Below are positions 50,525 through 58,860 of a stretch of 64,000 bases of DNA, piece by piece. How positions within the stretch are numbered: the stretch's first letter is position 1; each line of letters starts with the position of its first letter. Below the pieces are notes generated by a model. It was not told where the DNA came from. It saw nothing but the letters and a program-made list of their open reading frames with translations, and searched no databases. Made by a program: the position numbers and the translations under genes. Source of the stretch: Nocardia acidivorans NBRC 108247 (GTDB lineage Bacteria > Actinomycetota > Actinomycetes > Mycobacteriales > Mycobacteriaceae); NCBI RefSeq assembly GCF_001625085.1, contig NZ_BDAW01000034.1, forward strand, positions 37,383 to 101,382, written 5' to 3'.

Positions 50525-52687
50525 TCAGCGGGTTCCCGCACCCGGTATCGGAAGCCGCCGACTTCTCGCCGTGACCTCCGCCGCATAGCTCAGGCGAAGT
50601 ACCAACGCCACGGTCTCGTGCTCGGGCACTCCCAACAGGTCCAGGAAACGGCCTTGAAGTGACGTTAGTGTATCGGCGAACTCCGGGGAAACCGTGTTCA
50701 AGTCACCGGTCTGTCGGGCGTAGAGGAACACCGGGGAGACCGGCTGCACCGCGAGCCCGTGCCGCTGCGCCTCGATCCACACCCGCTGCAGGGTCTCACC
50801 GCCGCGCGCGTAGGCGGCCAACTCCTCGGAGTCGCCGGCGGGCGGGGCGGCGAAGGTCACCGCGACCACCGCGGAGGCGGACAGCACGCGGTCCCGGGTG
50901 TACTCACCGAGCGCGACACCGCCGTGCCATTCGCGAATGCGATCCATGACATCGGCGCGGCCGCCGATATCGAGTTTGGCGAGTTCGTCCGGGGCCAACT
51001 CCATGGTGCGCAGATCCAGACCGGCGCGCAGATCGTCTGTGGGCCAGCGCAATTCGGAGAACATCTCCGCGTGCAGCACCGGGGTCAGATAGCGGGCGGT
51101 GTCGGAGGCGGCCAGCAGGGTCGCGGCGGTCGCCAGATCCTCGGCGTCGGTGATCCAGCGCAGACCGCCGCCCGCCTTGGCCGCGGTGGTGGCCAGGATA
51201 TCCAGGACGGCCGGGTCGATGGGTTCGCCGGTGCCGAGATTGCGATTGGTGACGCGATCGAGCAGATCCGGATAGTCGCGAGCCAATTCCGGCTCGCTCC
51301 AATCACTCAGCTGCAACACGGCGGTGAGGGGCGCGGTGCGACTGTGCCGTCCGGTGCCGCCGGTATAGAGGTCGGCCTCGCCGAGCACACCGTGCGCGGC
51401 CGCGGCTGCCCGCGCGTTGTACAGCGCCGCGCCGACGGCCACCGCACTGCCGCGATAGCCGATATCCATTCCGGAACTGCGCGCGATATCCAGCTCGATG
51501 ACGATCGCGGAGTTCTCCTCGCGCAGCGACCAGGGCTGCACATTGCCGCCCGAGGGTGCGAGCTGCGCGGCGGCCAGCACCGCCCGCGCCTCGGTGCTCT
51601 GCCGCGCCTCGACCTCGACATCGGCCGGCCACGCCAGCTCGACGACCGGATCGGGTTCGGTGACGGCGTCCAGGCAGGCGGTCAGATCGACGCGGGTGCG
51701 GCCGGACGGCAGCGCACCGCCGAGGCCGATGCGGCGCACCGCGGCGGCCACCGTGGCACCGCCGAGCTGCACGTCTCCGGCGAGTTGCGGCCAGCTGTCC
51801 AGGGTCTGATCGATCTCCACCAGGCTGGCGGCAAAACGATCGGAAAGGCCGTGCGCGTCCAGGATTCGGACCACGTAGGGCGCCTTCTCACGGGTGGTGA
51901 GGCCGCGAAGATCGGCGCGCGTGGCCCCGCCCAGTAGGCCGTGGAAGGGCTCCCGCGCCGGTTCCAGGTCATAGCGTTCGATATCGAGCAGACCACGATC
52001 GCTGGTCTCCATGAGCAACGGGATGCCGTACTTCTTGGCGGCCTCGCGCACGGCGAGTTTGATATCGAGCGAATCGCACTCCTCGACCACCAGGGTGAGG
52101 TCCGCGAAGAAGTCGTCGACGTTCTCGTCGGTGAGTCCGGCGGTGTAGATCTCCACCGGTAGGTAGGGGTCGATCTCGGCAATGCGGCGGGCGGTGACCA
52201 CGGCCTTGTTGACGCCGATATCGAAGAGCGAGCCGGGAATGCGATTGAGGTTGGCGAGTTCGATGGTGTCGAAATCCGCGAGCTTTATCCGCCCGCAGAT
52301 GCCCTCCATGGCGAGGGTGTGCGCGATAGCGTGGCCGACGCTCTGCCCGACCACCCCGATTGTCTGATTTGTCAGTTTTTCTTGCTCGGCGCGGGTGAGC
52401 TTGTTGCGGTTCCGGTCCAGCCGGACAGTTCGCAGCAATTCCGGTCCGGGCAGCGCTACCGCGGATTTCCGCCACGGATAATAAATCCAGCGGTCAGATT
52501 CCGGTCCTTCGGACAATTCCGGCGGGGCTACGAGATCATTGAATTCGGCGCGCAGCAAATCCCGAAGATCGGTGAATTCAATACCATTCTGCGCGCGCAA
52601 TTCTGATATCCGGCGCGCATCCTCCGGATCGGATTCATCGAGAAAAAGCGGTCGATATTCCGCGGCCGCGTTATGGTCGGAATTCAT
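50525..52687 (-). CDS. ThiF (E1-like)-nitroreductase fusion, Rv1355c/MoeY type
   Basis: The 720-residue fusion has an N-terminal helical segment (about 1-95), an E1-like ThiF domain (about 100-290; GVVGQSVGHAIAHTLAMEG and the LADFDTIELANLNR motif), and a flavin nitroreductase-like C-terminal half (about 345-700; LAAAQLAPSGGNVQPW for FMN). The pattern is that of M. tuberculosis Rv1355c, which adjoins the GGDEF-EAL gene Rv1354c. I see no zinc-binding Cys pairs, and no ubiquitin-like or precursor-peptide gene is beside it. It may adenylate and then oxidise a small substrate. It starts 2 bp after the preceding gene. Confidence 0.82.
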   Translation of the reverse strand: MNSDHNAAAEYRPLFLDESDPEDARRISELRAQNGIEFTDLRDLLRAEFNDLVAPPELSEGPESDRWIYYPWRKSAVALPGPELLRTVRLDRNRNKLTRAEQEKLTNQTIGVVGQSVGHAIAHTLAMEGICGRIKLADFDTIELANLNRIPGSLFDIGVNKAVVTARRIAEIDPYLPVEIYTAGLTDENVDDFFADLTLVVEECDSLDIKLAVREAAKKYGIPLLMETSDRGLLDIERYDLEPAREPFHGLLGGATRADLRGLTTREKAPYVVRILDAHGLSDRFAASLVEIDQTLDSWPQLAGDVQLGGATVAAAVRRIGLGGALPSGRTRVDLTACLDAVTEPDPVVELAWPADVEVEARQSTEARAVLAAAQLAPSGGNVQPWSLREENSAIVIELDIARSSGMDIGYRGSAVAVGAALYNARAAAAAHGVLGEADLYTGGTGRHSRTAPLTAVLQLSDWSEPELARDYPDLLDRVTNRNLGTGEPIDPAVLDILATTAAKAGGGLRWITDAEDLATAATLLAASDTARYLTPVLHAEMFSELRWPTDDLRAGLDLRTMELAPDELAKLDIGGRADVMDRIREWHGGVALGEYTRDRVLSASAVVAVTFAAPPAGDSEELAAYARGGETLQRVWIEAQRHGLAVQPVSPVFLYARQTGDLNTVSPEFADTLTSLQGRFLDLLGVPEHETVALVLRLSYAAEVTARSRRLPIPGAGTR

Positions 52688-52689
52688 TG

Positions 52690-53445
52690 TCAGCCGAGTC
52701 CTCCGGTGCCGGTCAGGTCGGCCGGCAGCGCGCTGCGGCCCTCCGAGAGTGCCTTCTGTTCCAAGTCGATCAGGGCCAGCTGCGATTCCGCGGCGACCGA
52801 TCGAAAGGTCCGCATATCCCACCAGAGCGGAATGGTCCGGTAGCGATCATCGGGGAACGGCACGGCTGGAATCCACCAATCCGAGCGCGCGCCACTGGTG
52901 CGATAACCCTCCGCGGCATGCTCACCCGCGGTGACGAAACCGTAGCGGGCACCGAGCAGGGTGGTGACGTGCACGACGCAGCGATCCAGGGCCGCGCCCA
53001 GCGCACGGCGTTGCGCCCGGTCCAGACCGCGATCGGCCCAGACCGCCTTGACCTCGACGACACCCTCGGGAATTCGGTCGACGACCCGCTTGCGCAGGGC
53101 CGATTCACCGGGCCGGCCCGCCCAGGCGCGCAGGGCGTTGACCTCGTCGACATGCGCGTAGGGTCCCTGCACGCGCAGTCCGGCCACCACATCACCGAAG
53201 GGATCGATGGCGGCCACGAACAGCGCGCTCGAATGTCCGTCCACCGTCTTGTCGTATTCCAGAGCGGGATCCACGCCATAGCGCCGATACGCACGCAACG
53301 CACCCATGATGTTCCGGCGCCACAGGCCCGGGTGCGCGTGCGGTGTGCCGACCCAGAAGGTGCACCCCGACGACGCATCCTGGAATCGCAGTAAGTCCTC
53401 ATCAGCCGAATCCGACGGGACGACTGCGACTACTTCCACAGCCAT
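52690..53445 (-). CDS. GNAT/autoinducer-synthase-like protein, unknown substrate
   Basis: The 251-residue protein has a pattern I compare with the acyltransferase fold shared by GNATs, AHL synthases and N-acyl amino acid synthases (FeeM): ALFVAAIDPFGDVVAGLRVQGP in the first half, EVKAVWAD, then a helix and GARYGFVTAG before a final RTIPLWWDM strand. The match is by eye and weak. It is the first gene of the operon with the ThiF-nitroreductase and GGDEF-EAL genes; AGGA lies 6 bases before its ATG. An acyl-amino-acid or acyl-tRNA product is possible but unproven. Confidence 0.5.
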   Translation of the reverse strand: MAVEVVAVVPSDSADEDLLRFQDASSGCTFWVGTPHAHPGLWRRNIMGALRAYRRYGVDPALEYDKTVDGHSSALFVAAIDPFGDVVAGLRVQGPYAHVDEVNALRAWAGRPGESALRKRVVDRIPEGVVEVKAVWADRGLDRAQRRALGAALDRCVVHVTTLLGARYGFVTAGEHAAEGYRTSGARSDWWIPAVPFPDDRYRTIPLWWDMRTFRSVAAESQLALIDLEQKALSEGRSALPADLTGTGGLG

Positions 53446-53698
53446 ACAGTTCCTACTCCGTTGCTGCGCGTGATCCGCGCGACTACCGAAGCCCCCGTCC
53501 GATACGGTCATGTATCAACCGCGCCCGGTACAGGCACCTAGGGGAGTATCCGCCAGCCGTGAGAAATTGTCCAGGCGTCCGGCAAATCTTCCGAAACCCG
53601 AATGGACGTCTAGAAATCCCCCCTGGTCAAACCATTGCTATCAGTCATGAAACACAACCACAAGACTGGTTGGTTCTCATTTAGTTAACATTTGGCTA
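53446..53698. promoter_or_regulatory. Non-coding region upstream of the GNAT-like operon
   Basis: The region is 253 bp and clearly more AT-rich than its surroundings, especially 53,600-53,700. It must hold the promoter of the leftward three-gene operon. I see no strong -35/-10 pair and no terminator for the GyrI-like genes, whose stop is at its right edge. Confidence 0.4.
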
Positions 53699-54130
53699 TC
53701 AGATTAGGATGGAGATGAAAAGTTCCAGTTCCGACGGGCCGGACCAGATCTCGATCTCCTCTCGATACGCCCGGGTGATCTCGGCCGAGGCGGTCGCATC
53801 GTCCACCTGCGCCCACACATCCTCCGCGGGATCGTGATAATCCCCATTCGGCTGGAAGCGGGCGTACACACCCTTGGGGACGCGGATCAGCACATCGCCG
53901 ACCGGGGCGTCGTAGGGCGAGGAGTACTCATAGGAAACGAGCACGTTGTAGTTGCCCGCCGGATCGGGGACATACACCGTGGCCAGCGGTTTCTCCGCGC
54001 CGCGATCGCGGAGCCGATCGCGCAGGAACTCGATGAGCTCACTGTTGGAGACCTTGAAGCTGGGCCGTACCCGCGGCACCACGAGACCGCCGTACACCCC
54101 GCCCGGGCGCACCACAATCGAGTAGGTCAT
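53699..54130 (-). CDS. Stand-alone GyrI-like effector-binding domain protein (second of pair)
   Basis: The 143-residue protein shows the two-fold beta-alpha-beta-beta pattern of GyrI-like / AraC effector-binding domains. It starts MTYSIVVRPGGVYGGLVVPR and later has the V-L-I-R-V-P-K-G-x-Y-A-R-F and D-V-W-A-Q-V blocks, with a final L-E-L-F-I-S strand. It has no DNA-binding domain. Its ATG overlaps the stop of the related gene at 54127-54570 by 4 bp. The pair may form a heterodimeric small-molecule binder; the ligand is unknown. Confidence 0.68.
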   Translation of the reverse strand: MTYSIVVRPGGVYGGLVVPRVRPSFKVSNSELIEFLRDRLRDRGAEKPLATVYVPDPAGNYNVLVSYEYSSPYDAPVGDVLIRVPKGVYARFQPNGDYHDPAEDVWAQVDDATASAEITRAYREEIEIWSGPSELELFISILI

Positions 54131-54570
54131 GAGGCCTCGACCGCCAGGTACAGCTCGATCTTGTACGCGTGGGGATAGCACTCGAAGTCGCCGCTGTGCG
54201 TGCGCTTGATCTGGTTGTGCTCCTCCGCGTACGCGATCTGCGTCCACAGGTCGGTCATCACCTGCGGGAAGCTGCCGACCGAGGAGAATCTGGCGTAGGT
54301 CCCGCGCGGTAGCCGGGCCACGATATGGCCGCGGGTGACCTCGTCGAAGGACTCGCACTGGTATCCGACGATCTGGGTGTTGAAGGTGCCGAGCTCGGCG
54401 GAGAAATCGGTATACGCCGAGGCGAGCGGACCGCCGAGCTCCTGATGCAGGACGGCGGCCCAGGCCACCTCCAGATCATGGTCGCGCAGCTCCCCGAGAG
54501 CGCGTTTCGGGCTGCGCACCGGCAGCCCGGCGACCCACGTCTCGTCCCGCTCGACGATCTCAAACTGCAT
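54127..54570 (-). CDS. Stand-alone GyrI-like effector-binding domain protein (first of pair)
   Basis: The 147-residue protein begins MQFEIVERDETWVAGLPVRSP, the usual opening strand of bacterial effector-binding domains. It has the R-L-P-R-G-T-Y-A-R-F block shared with its neighbour and ends K-I-E-L-Y-L-A-V. No HTH is present. It is likely a cytoplasmic ligand-binding protein related to GyrI/SbmC. The frame extends upstream to 54720, but that part overlaps the TRIC gene's stop region and lacks similarity. Confidence 0.7.
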   Translation of the reverse strand: MQFEIVERDETWVAGLPVRSPKRALGELRDHDLEVAWAAVLHQELGGPLASAYTDFSAELGTFNTQIVGYQCESFDEVTRGHIVARLPRGTYARFSSVGSFPQVMTDLWTQIAYAEEHNQIKRTHSGDFECYPHAYKIELYLAVEAS

Positions 54571-54671
54571 TGGTAGGAACTCTCTCTGGGTGTGACGCAC
54601 AGCCCGCTGGCCAACCTTCGCCATGCTATCAACCAAGCTAGACGTGCTCGGGCAACACGACTGAGGTTCGG

Positions 54672-55334
54672 CTAAGTCCGATCTCGGCGCCGGTGCGATC
54701 GCGCCAAGGGTGCGCGCCAATGCCGCCAGAGCGCGAGGAAGCGGAGGGCCACCGCACCCGCGCCCGCCAAACCGCCCGTCCAGTAGGTGTATTGGCCGTG
54801 CGCGAGCAGCGCCGCGGTCACCGCGGAGCCCAGCAGCGCGGGGACGGCATAGAGCTCGCCGTCGCTCAGCACGCTCGGGGTGATGCCGGCGAGCACATCG
54901 CGGACCACGCCGCCGCCGACCGCGGTGACCACGCCGAGCGCCGCGGCCGAGGTGGCCGAAAGTCCGTGCTGGAACGCGGTAACCGTGCCGGTGACACAGA
55001 AGATGCCCAGGCCCACCCCGTCCGCGAGCAGCAGTGGCGTGCGGATCAGGCGATTGGGCGGATGCCAGAAGAAGATGAGCGCGGCGGCCAGCAGGGCCGT
55101 GCCCGCGTAGCTGATGTGCACGAACGCCGTCGGGGGCGTCTGGCCGATAATGAGGTCGCGCATGATGCCGCCGCCCGTGGCGGTGCAGACGGCCAGGACC
55201 GCGATGCCGACCACGTCGAAGTCCCGCCGCACCGCGAGCAGCGCACCGGAGACGCCGAATGCGAACACGCCCACCATATTTCCGATCCTTTGGGCGGTGC
55301 CGACCGCGTTGCCGAGCTCGACGAGATTACTCAT
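54672..55334 (-). CDS. TRIC/UPF0126 family membrane protein
   Basis: The 220-residue protein has seven predicted helices and two internal repeats: AFGVSGALLA...TGGGIMRDL and FCVTGTVTAF...VGGGVVRDV, each with the family's GGGxxRD signature. Prokaryotic TRIC channels of this type are homotrimeric cation channels. ATG at 55334 is chosen; GTG at 55346 is also in frame. It is divergent from the uracil-DNA glycosylase gene. Confidence 0.88.
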   Translation of the reverse strand: MSNLVELGNAVGTAQRIGNMVGVFAFGVSGALLAVRRDFDVVGIAVLAVCTATGGGIMRDLIIGQTPPTAFVHISYAGTALLAAALIFFWHPPNRLIRTPLLLADGVGLGIFCVTGTVTAFQHGLSATSAAALGVVTAVGGGVVRDVLAGITPSVLSDGELYAVPALLGSAVTAALLAHGQYTYWTGGLAGAGAVALRFLALWRHWRAPLARSHRRRDRT

Positions 55335-55447
55335 GGGCCGGTTCACCTCTCTGTCGCAAACACTCGGCTACCGGGGCACTGTATGCCTCGCCGCCACGCC
55401 GGACCGACGCGCCCCGGTCGTGCCCCGGATACGGTTGAATCTCCCTT

Positions 55448-56170
55448 GTGTGCCGCACAATTGCTGAGCTGGATGCGCAGCTCACGGGGTGTAGAGCGTG
55501 CCCGCGACTGGTCGCCTGGCGGGAACAGGTGGCTCATGACAAGCGGGCAGCGTTTCGTGACGAAAATTACTGGGGGAAACCGGTTCCCGGATTGGGGCCG
55601 GACGATGCCCGGGTGCTCATCGTCGGCCTGGCCCCGGCCGCGCACGGCGGCAATCGCACCGGGCGGATGTTCACCGGGGATCGTGCGGGGTATGTGCTGA
55701 TTGCCTGCATGTTCGAGGCGGGTCTGGCCAACCAGCCGACCAGCACGCACCCGGGAGATGGCTTGCGCCTCATCGGCTCCCGGCTCACCGCGCCCGTGCA
55801 CTGCGCACCGCCCGGCAACAAGCCCGCCCCCGAGGAACGCGATAACTGCCGACACTGGCTGATCACCGAATTGGGGCTGCTCGCCCCGACCCTGCGGTCG
55901 ATCGTCGTGCTGGGCGGCTGGGGCTGGCAGGCGCTGCTGCCCGCCCTGGCCGAATCCGGCTGGGCCGTACCGAAACCCAAACCCCGCTTCACGCACGCCG
56001 CCCACTACGAACTGGCCCCCGCCCGTTCCGATCGCGCGCCGCTGCACCTGTTCGGGACCTATCACCCCAGTCAGCAGAACACCTTCACCGGCCGCCTCAC
56101 CCCCGCCATGCTCACCCGGGTGCTGCGCGACGCCGCGACCACCGCCGGGCTCACGCCGCCCGCGAGCTGA
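55448..56170 (+). CDS. Type 5 uracil-DNA glycosylase (UdgB-like)
   Basis: The 240-residue enzyme has the family 4/5 UDG pattern: Cys15 and Cys18 (GCRACPRL) and two later Cys for an Fe-S cluster, motif A GLAPAAHGGNRTGRMFTG (about residues 60-77) and motif B HPSQQNTFTGRL. The Ala-rich motif A without a catalytic Asp/Asn marks the UdgB branch, which removes uracil and other deaminated bases. The GTG at 55448 lacks a ribosome site, and TACGGT at 55430-55435 could give a nearly leaderless mRNA. Confidence 0.9.
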   Translation: MCRTIAELDAQLTGCRACPRLVAWREQVAHDKRAAFRDENYWGKPVPGLGPDDARVLIVGLAPAAHGGNRTGRMFTGDRAGYVLIACMFEAGLANQPTSTHPGDGLRLIGSRLTAPVHCAPPGNKPAPEERDNCRHWLITELGLLAPTLRSIVVLGGWGWQALLPALAESGWAVPKPKPRFTHAAHYELAPARSDRAPLHLFGTYHPSQQNTFTGRLTPAMLTRVLRDAATTAGLTPPAS

Positions 56171-56225
56171 GCGGATCGGCGGGGAGCGGCACGGGTGCCC
56201 GGTCCCGGTCCCGGTCCGAGTTACG

Positions 56226-56873
56226 ATGCGGGGCGTGAGCAGGGCCGATAGCGCTTCGGAGAGCGCCGAGACCGCGCAGCCGATGAAGCGGCGGCGGGCA
56301 CAGACGCGGGCGCGGCTGTTGGACGCGGCGTTCGAGGCGTTCGCGGAGGACGGGCTGGGGCGGTGCACGGTCGAGCAGATCTGCGAACGGGCCGGATTCA
56401 CCCGCGGGGCATTCTATTCGAACTTCACCTCACTGGAGGAGTTGTTCCTGGCCATGTGGGAGCAGCGGTCCGCGGCAATGCTGGCCGAAGTGTCCGCGGT
56501 ACTGGAGAACGATGTCGCGATTCCGGATCAGCGCGAGGCGGTCGAGTTCGTGCTGAGCGCGGTTCCGGTGGACGACAAATGGTTTCGCATCACCTCGGAG
56601 TTCACCGCGCACGCGCTGCGCAACCCGGACCTGCGCCGAATGATGGTGGCGCGCGAGGAGGCGATTCGCGCGGCGCTCACCCCGGTATTGCTGCGCCTGC
56701 TGGCGCGCGTGGGCCGCGATGTTCCCGATCCGGTGGCGCTGGGCCGGGCATTGATCGCGGCGCATGACGGCACCATGGCGCAATGTCTGCTCGAACCGGA
56801 CAGCGCGGATGTCCGCGAATACCGTGTCGATCTGTTTATGCGCGTGCTCGAGTCCTATACCGATCCGTCGTAG
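56226..56873 (+). CDS. TetR family regulator
   Basis: The 215-residue protein has an N-terminal HTH (RAQTRARLLDAAFEAFAEDGL, then TVEQICERAGFTRGAFYSNFTSLEELFLAMW, about residues 24-78) and a C-terminal ligand domain of all helices. GTG at 56235 is an alternative start. No divergent partner gene is obvious, since the next gene upstream is co-oriented. Its last 19 bases overlap the convergent kinase gene. Confidence 0.87.
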   Translation: MRGVSRADSASESAETAQPMKRRRAQTRARLLDAAFEAFAEDGLGRCTVEQICERAGFTRGAFYSNFTSLEELFLAMWEQRSAAMLAEVSAVLENDVAIPDQREAVEFVLSAVPVDDKWFRITSEFTAHALRNPDLRRMMVAREEAIRAALTPVLLRLLARVGRDVPDPVALGRALIAAHDGTMAQCLLEPDSADVREYRVDLFMRVLESYTDPS

Positions 56874-57790
56874 GTTTCCAGCGCGGCGCATACCGCGCGC
56901 ACCCGGTCATCCCGGAATTCCGGCATGTCGTGTTCGATGGCGTGCAGGACATCGACGGCGGCATCGGATACCGCCCAGAAATTCAGTTTCCTGATCAACC
57001 TTTCATCGAGGGGTAGTCCGCGGCAATCCTGTACCCGCCGAACGAATTCCGCCCCCGCCTCCGCCCACAAGTAGCTGAGGTCGTAGTCCGGATCGCCGAT
57101 CTGCGCATCACCGAAGTCGATGACGCCGGTAATCCGATCCCCCGTCACGAGCAGATGATCGAGGCTCACATCGGCGTGAATCAACGCCGGCGAATATTCG
57201 AAGTTGCCGTCCCTACCCAGATATCCCTCCCACCGCCGCACCAACTCGCGCCCCGCCGCCCCGGGCAGCAATGGAATCACCTGTGCCCGAACCCGTTTCA
57301 AGTCCGCCGCGAAATCCGCCCGAAAGTCCGGCTCCTCGATCCCGAACCCCCGAGCCCGATCCACCGAAAACCGCTGCACCCCATCGATGAACTCGGCAAT
57401 CACCCGCGCCGTCTCATCCTTCTCGAGTAGGCCCCGCGCATACCACTCCCGAGTCGGCAGCACCTCCCCCGGCACCAGCGGATATCCGGCACACTCTCCA
57501 GGCCCGAGCGGATTCGGCATCGTGAACTCGTACCGAGGCACCCTGATCGTCAAGGTCTCCGCCAACTCCGCGAGCAATCGCCCCTCCCGCGCCACCCCGT
57601 CGGCCCCGTCCTCATCCTTGGGCAGTCGTACGACATAGGCGTCCCCCACCAAAACGGCCACATTCTCCTGCCCCTCCCCCAACACCCGCATCCCCATCCC
57701 CGCCAACCCCGGCCGAGCCGACCCCCGAAGCGCCCCCCGAACCCTCCCTTCCCAATCCGTCACCAGGTCCGAATGCGCACTCATATCCAC
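56855..57790 (-). CDS. Aminoglycoside-phosphotransferase-fold kinase
   Basis: The 311-residue protein has the APH fold: an N-lobe with VVRLPKDEDG, the catalytic loop HADVSLDHLL (about residues 204-213) with the base Asp, and the metal motif DFGDAQIGDPDYDL (about 224-237). Relatives phosphorylate macrolides, aminoglycosides or metabolites such as homoserine. The HADVSxDHLL loop resembles macrolide 2'-phosphotransferases a little, but resistance should not be assumed. The second in-frame ATG (57784) is equally possible. Confidence 0.8.
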   Translation of the reverse strand: MDMSAHSDLVTDWEGRVRGALRGSARPGLAGMGMRVLGEGQENVAVLVGDAYVVRLPKDEDGADGVAREGRLLAELAETLTIRVPRYEFTMPNPLGPGECAGYPLVPGEVLPTREWYARGLLEKDETARVIAEFIDGVQRFSVDRARGFGIEEPDFRADFAADLKRVRAQVIPLLPGAAGRELVRRWEGYLGRDGNFEYSPALIHADVSLDHLLVTGDRITGVIDFGDAQIGDPDYDLSYLWAEAGAEFVRRVQDCRGLPLDERLIRKLNFWAVSDAAVDVLHAIEHDMPEFRDDRVRAVCAALETYDGSV

Positions 57791-57828
57791 CCACCCATCC
57801 TAGAAACCCACCCCAACCAGCCGATTCG

Positions 57829-57855
57829 TTGACTCCGCCCCCCACCTGCTAAAGT
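57829..57855 (+). promoter_or_regulatory. Promoter of tRNA-Ala
   Basis: A -35 TTGACT (57829-57834) and a -10 TAAAGT (57850-57855) are separated by 15 bp, slightly short. They lie 33 bp before the 5' end of the mature tRNA. The hexamers are good matches for the housekeeping sigma factor. Confidence 0.6.
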
Positions 57856-57887
57856 TTTCCACCGCAGGCCGGTAACGGTCAGCGGCT

Positions 57888-57963
57888 GGGGCTATAGCGC
57901 AGTTGGTAGCGCGTCTCGTTCGCATCGAGAAGGTCAGGGGTTCGATTCCCCTTAGCTCCACCA
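57888..57963 (+). tRNA. tRNA-Ala, anticodon CGC
   Basis: A full cloverleaf is visible. Acceptor arms GGGGCTA and TAGCTCC pair, with one G-T. The D-arm stem is GCGC/GCGC, the anticodon stem TCTCG/CGAGA around loop TTCGCAT (anticodon CGC reads GCG), and the T-arm contains GGTTCGATTCC. CCA is encoded (57961-57963). It marks the left edge of the decayed integrated element to its right. Confidence 0.95.
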
Positions 57964-57988
57964 ATCGTGTCATTGCACGAACCGATCC

Positions 57989-58028
57989 CAACGGGGCCGG
58001 TACCGCGTCTGCGGTACCGGCCCCGTTG
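57989..58028 (+). terminator. Hairpin terminator after tRNA-Ala
   Basis: This is a perfect 18-bp stem (CAACGGGGCCGGTACCGC, 57989-58006, with its complement at 58011-58028) around a GTCT loop, followed by TCG. It begins 25 bp after the tRNA. The recombinase-like reading frame of the minus strand runs through it without a stop, so the homology probably ends before it. Confidence 0.8.
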
Positions 58029-58860
58029 TCGTTTCCGGGTTGGGGGATGCGGAAGGTGGGAATGAGCCGGTCGGGTCCGGCGATCTTGGCGTGGGCGACC
58101 AGGGTTTCGATCAGCGCTTTGGATTGGGTGTGGCTGCCGCTGGTGATGATGTCGGCGATGTGATCGGCGATCCGGTCCAGGGCAGCGGGGCGGGGTGTGG
58201 TGGGGGCGTTGGCCAGTGTTTGGGTGAGTTCGTCGCGGCGGGTCATGAGTTGTGTTGTCTTGGAGCGCAGTTCGGTGAGGCGGGGGCCGACGAGTTCGGG
58301 AGCGAGGGTGCCGGTTTCGAAGGCGGTGAGGTAGCGGTCGACTGATTGCTAGGTTTTGGTGAGTTCGGCTGTCACGGTGGCCAGTTCGGTGCGGGTGTCG
58401 CTGCTGGTGTCGTGGTGGCGTTGTTGGGCGGCGGTGATCGCTGCGGCGACGAGGTCGTGGCGGGTGCGGTAGAACTGGGCGAGCGCGTGCAGCAGCGGTG
58501 TCGACGGCGTCGGCGTCGAGGCGGGTGAAGTCGCATTTTGGTGCTGTCATAGCGCACGCGGGTGAAGCAGGTCTAGTACCGGTAGGTGCGGTGGCGTTCG
58601 GTGGCGCGGGTGCCGACCATGGCGCGTCCGCAGCGCGGGCAGCGCAACCGCCCGGTCAAGAGGTAGTCCGAGGAGTTGGCAGCGCGGTGGGCGTGGGATT
58701 CCCCGCGCGCGTCGAGGACTTGTTGGGCGTGGTCGAAGGTGGCGGTGTCGACGATCGCGGGGTGGGTGTCGGTGACGGTGGCACCTCGGAAGGTCAACTC
58801 GCCAAGGTAGGTTCGGTTGGGCAGGATGCGCAGGACGTGGTGGCCGAGCTGACCGGCGAA
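58029..58860 (-). pseudogene. Large serine recombinase (integrase) pseudogene, C-terminal part
   Basis: The minus strand reads as recombinase and zinc-ribbon domains: LGHHVLRILPNRTYLGELTF, HPAIVDTATFDHAQQVLDAR, SDYLLTGRLRCPRCGRAMVG, then LAQFYRTRHDLVAAAI and a C-terminal coiled coil ending TFRIPQPG. The frame is broken by TAG at 58573-58575 (after TYRY), TAG at 58349-58351, and shifts near 58535 and 58495. The N-terminal resolvase catalytic domain is gone; homology stops near 58860, where the regulator remnant begins. The gene cannot encode an active integrase. Confidence 0.8.

Noticed and set aside
56855..57790. Calling the APH-fold kinase an antibiotic-resistance gene
   Set aside because: The fold covers many metabolic kinases, and the sequence alone does not show an antibiotic substrate.
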